This document shows positions 62,310-64,000 of a stretch of DNA of 64,000 nucleotides, one piece after another (positions within the stretch are counted from its first letter, which is position 1; each line of letters begins with the position of its first letter). Source of the stretch: Chengkuizengella marina (GTDB lineage: Bacteria; Bacillota; Bacilli; Paenibacillales; KCTC-33759); the NCBI RefSeq assembly GCF_009910845.1, contig NZ_SIJB01000007.1, positions 186,001 to 250,000 on the forward strand. The letters are read 5' to 3'. Position numbers and translations under genes: made by a program. A model generated the notes under the pieces. It made no database searches and was not told where the DNA came from. It worked only from the letters and a program-made list of their open reading frames with translations.

Positions 62310-64000
62310 TTGATTACAGAAAGTAAAATCATTCAAGAAATAAAAAATCGCACAGAAAGCCTAAAGGAAAAGCAATCTTCAAATGGCGCATGGCATTACT
62401 GTTTTCAAGATGGTGTGATGTTTGATGCATTTATGATTATGACCATGCGAGCAATAAAGCATCAAGACGAAAAGTTTATACGTTCAGTCACTGAATATAT
62501 AGTAGATAAACAAGATAGTAACGGAGCATGGAAGCATTATAAAGATGAAACCCCAGGAAATATTACTGCTTCTGTTTCAGCTTACAATGCTTTGCTTTTT
62601 TCAGGTTACTTTAAGAAAAGCGATCCAAATATGAAAAAAGCAGAAAAGCAAATCCTCGCTATGGGTGGATTGAGGAAAGCTCATTTTTTGGTTAAAGCAT
62701 TACTAGCAGTAAATGGGCAATATCCTTGGCCAAAACCTTTTCCAATTCCTATCACTTTCATATTACTACCAACAAAATTTCCATTGAATTTTTTTGATTT
62801 AAGCTGTTATGCAAGAGTACATTTTGCACCAATCATGATTGCAGGTAATTTACATTATTCTATAAAAACGGAATACACACCAGATATATCTCATTTAATG
62901 TCTCCTTCCACTTCTGCTGATATACAAAGGTCTCCAACTGAACACGAAGACGTCATCTCTTTTAGAAATTACATCGAAGAAGAGGTTAAAAAGCAATATA
63001 ATATTTCTTGTCTGCTTAAAAATAGAGCTTATAAAAAAACTAAAAAGTTTATGTTACAAAGATTAGAGTCAGATGGTACTTTATACAATTATACGAGTGC
63101 TACTTGTTTAATGATTTATAGCTTCTTAGCACTTGGTTATAATCAGTCACATTCATTGATAAATAATGCAATCAATTCAATGAAAACTTACACCTGTGAT
63201 TTTGATGGTAAAAAACATGTGGAAAATTCACCTTCTCAAATATGGGATACTGCGCTTATATCTTATAGTTTGCAAGAAGCAGGTGTTCCTTATGAAGATT
63301 CTAGTATAAAAAGCTCAATCCATTACTTAGAGGGTCAACAACAACGTATAAAGAGTGATTGGGCCATTCATAATCCAGATGGAAAACCTGGAGGTTGGGG
63401 TTTTACAGAGGGAAATACGAAAAATCCAGACATTGATGATACAACTGCTGCATTAAGAGCAATGTATGAAACATCAAAACATGATAAAAAAATTCTTCAA
63501 GCATGGAATCGTGGTTTAAATTGGATTCTATCTATGCAAAATGATGATGGTGGGTGGGCTGCATTTGAGAAAAATGTAGATAAAAAAATATTTACCATAT
63601 TGCCGGTTGATCATGTGGAAGAAGGGGCATTGGACGCCTCCAGTGCAGATTTAACTGGAAGAACTCTAGAGTTACTTGGGAATTATGCAAAATTAAAAAA
63701 AGATCATCCACAAGTAAAATCAGCCATAAATTGGTTAAAAAGAAATCAAGAATCTGATGGTTCATGGAATGGAAAGTGGGGTATTTGTTACATTTATGGT
63801 ACTTGGGCTGCCATAACAGGACTATTAGCTGTTGGAGTAGAAGTTGAAGATTCAGTCATACAAAGGGCAAAGCGTTGGTTATATTCAATCCAAAATAAAG
63901 ATGGAGGATGGGGAGAATCATGTTCAAGTAACATTTTGAAAAAGTATGTGAGACTTAGTTTTAGTACAACATCACAGACTGCATGGGTAGTAGACACTTT
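62310..64000 (+). CDS. sqhC: Sporulenol synthase/squalene-hopene cyclase family, 5' part
   Basis: TTG start 10 nt after AAAGGA; about 563 residues up to the window edge, of roughly 630 expected. The frame is open throughout. Similarity by eye to Bacillus subtilis SqhC is extensive: GGLRKAHF, YPWPKPFP, WDTALISYSLQ, PGGWGF, the catalytic DIDDTTA (about residues 374-380, family D-x-D-D-T), SMQNDDGGWAAFEKNV, DGSWNGKWGICYIYGTW. It cyclises tetraprenyl-curcumene or squalene into terpenoids of the spore or membrane. Which substrate is used cannot be told. The missing C-terminus lies outside the window. Confidence 0.88.
   Translation, partial: MITESKIIQEIKNRTESLKEKQSSNGAWHYCFQDGVMFDAFMIMTMRAIKHQDEKFIRSVTEYIVDKQDSNGAWKHYKDETPGNITASVSAYNALLFSGYFKKSDPNMKKAEKQILAMGGLRKAHFLVKALLAVNGQYPWPKPFPIPITFILLPTKFPLNFFDLSCYARVHFAPIMIAGNLHYSIKTEYTPDISHLMSPSTSADIQRSPTEHEDVISFRNYIEEEVKKQYNISCLLKNRAYKKTKKFMLQRLESDGTLYNYTSATCLMIYSFLALGYNQSHSLINNAINSMKTYTCDFDGKKHVENSPSQIWDTALISYSLQEAGVPYEDSSIKSSIHYLEGQQQRIKSDWAIHNPDGKPGGWGFTEGNTKNPDIDDTTAALRAMYETSKHDKKILQAWNRGLNWILSMQNDDGGWAAFEKNVDKKIFTILPVDHVEEGALDASSADLTGRTLELLGNYAKLKKDHPQVKSAINWLKRNQESDGSWNGKWGICYIYGTWAAITGLLAVGVEVEDSVIQRAKRWLYSIQNKDGGWGESCSSNILKKYVRLSFSTTSQTAWVVDT

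Noticed and set aside
1-64000. CRISPR arrays, tRNA or rRNA genes, insertion sequences, prophage
   Set aside because: Read through on both strands; no regular spaced repeats, cloverleaf-like sequences, transposase or phage genes were seen.

Overview
The window is AT-rich chromosomal DNA (about one third G+C by eye) with strong AGGAGG-type ribosome binding sites, tightly packed operons and Gram-positive lipoprotein signals. It carries sporulation-linked genes (YheC/YheD ATP-grasp, sporulenol-synthase-type SqhC), a bacillithiol-linked YtxJ/BrxC protein, PutR/RocA-style proline genes and LiaF-like and EcsC proteins. This points to an endospore-forming member of the Bacillales, plausibly a low-GC Paenibacillaceae-type organism; the family is inferred, not proven. 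No rRNA, tRNA, CRISPR array, prophage or intact insertion sequence was seen.

Layout. 0-4 kb: a WYL regulator with a palindromic operator, small membrane proteins, a truncated methyltransferase, an AAA ATPase and a GNAT acetyltransferase. 4-10 kb: a proline catabolism locus (putB, rocA, a 34-residue symporter accessory protein, putP, putR) with a cre-like site before the symporter genes. 10-14.5 kb: an sn-glycerol-3-phosphate-type ABC importer (ugpC-A-E-B). 14.5-14.8 kb: a holin-like type I toxin with a probable antisense RNA. 15-17 kb: a LiaF-like protein and a doubly frameshifted AAC(3) acetyltransferase. 17-19 kb: a secreted neutral ceramidase with Thr in place of the usual nucleophilic Ser. 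20-25 kb: a YheC/YheD protein divergent from a three-gene cluster (PaaK-like adenylating enzyme, SbnA-like, SbnB-like) predicted to make and perhaps activate L-2,3-diaminopropionate. 25-28 kb: a secreted subtilase and an SDR.

28-38 kb holds a complete monoderm type IV pilus locus: a large PilX-like ectodomain protein, two minor pilins, then pilB-T-C-A-D-M-N-O. It is followed by thyA, a DUF523 gene and folA, then three CHR-family transporter genes flanking a GH15-like protein. 44-46 kb: a TetR regulator with two matching operator copies, the second in front of a gutted YhgE/Pip gene, then GNAT and CDGSH proteins. 47-53 kb: a YcdB-like protein with a damaged 5' end, a marR-MMPL operon, and three tandem paralogues of an unrecognised 67-68 residue protein. 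53-64 kb: a DrrAB-type ABC exporter, YtxJ, EcsC, an M42 peptidase, a stalk-domain lipoprotein, a transglutaminase-like protein, a histidine phosphatase, a DUF3052-like protein, a nitrilase and the 5' part of sqhC, cut by the window edge.

The most interesting items are the diaminopropionate mini-cluster beside a spore ATP-grasp gene, the tandem 68-residue family, the toxin/antisense pair in which the toxin's poly-lysine codons double as the antisense terminator U-tract, the pilus locus with a possible tip protein, the GDVTPN ceramidase, and the paired TetR operators. Several genes are decaying (methyltransferase, AAC(3), yhgE, ycdB leader).
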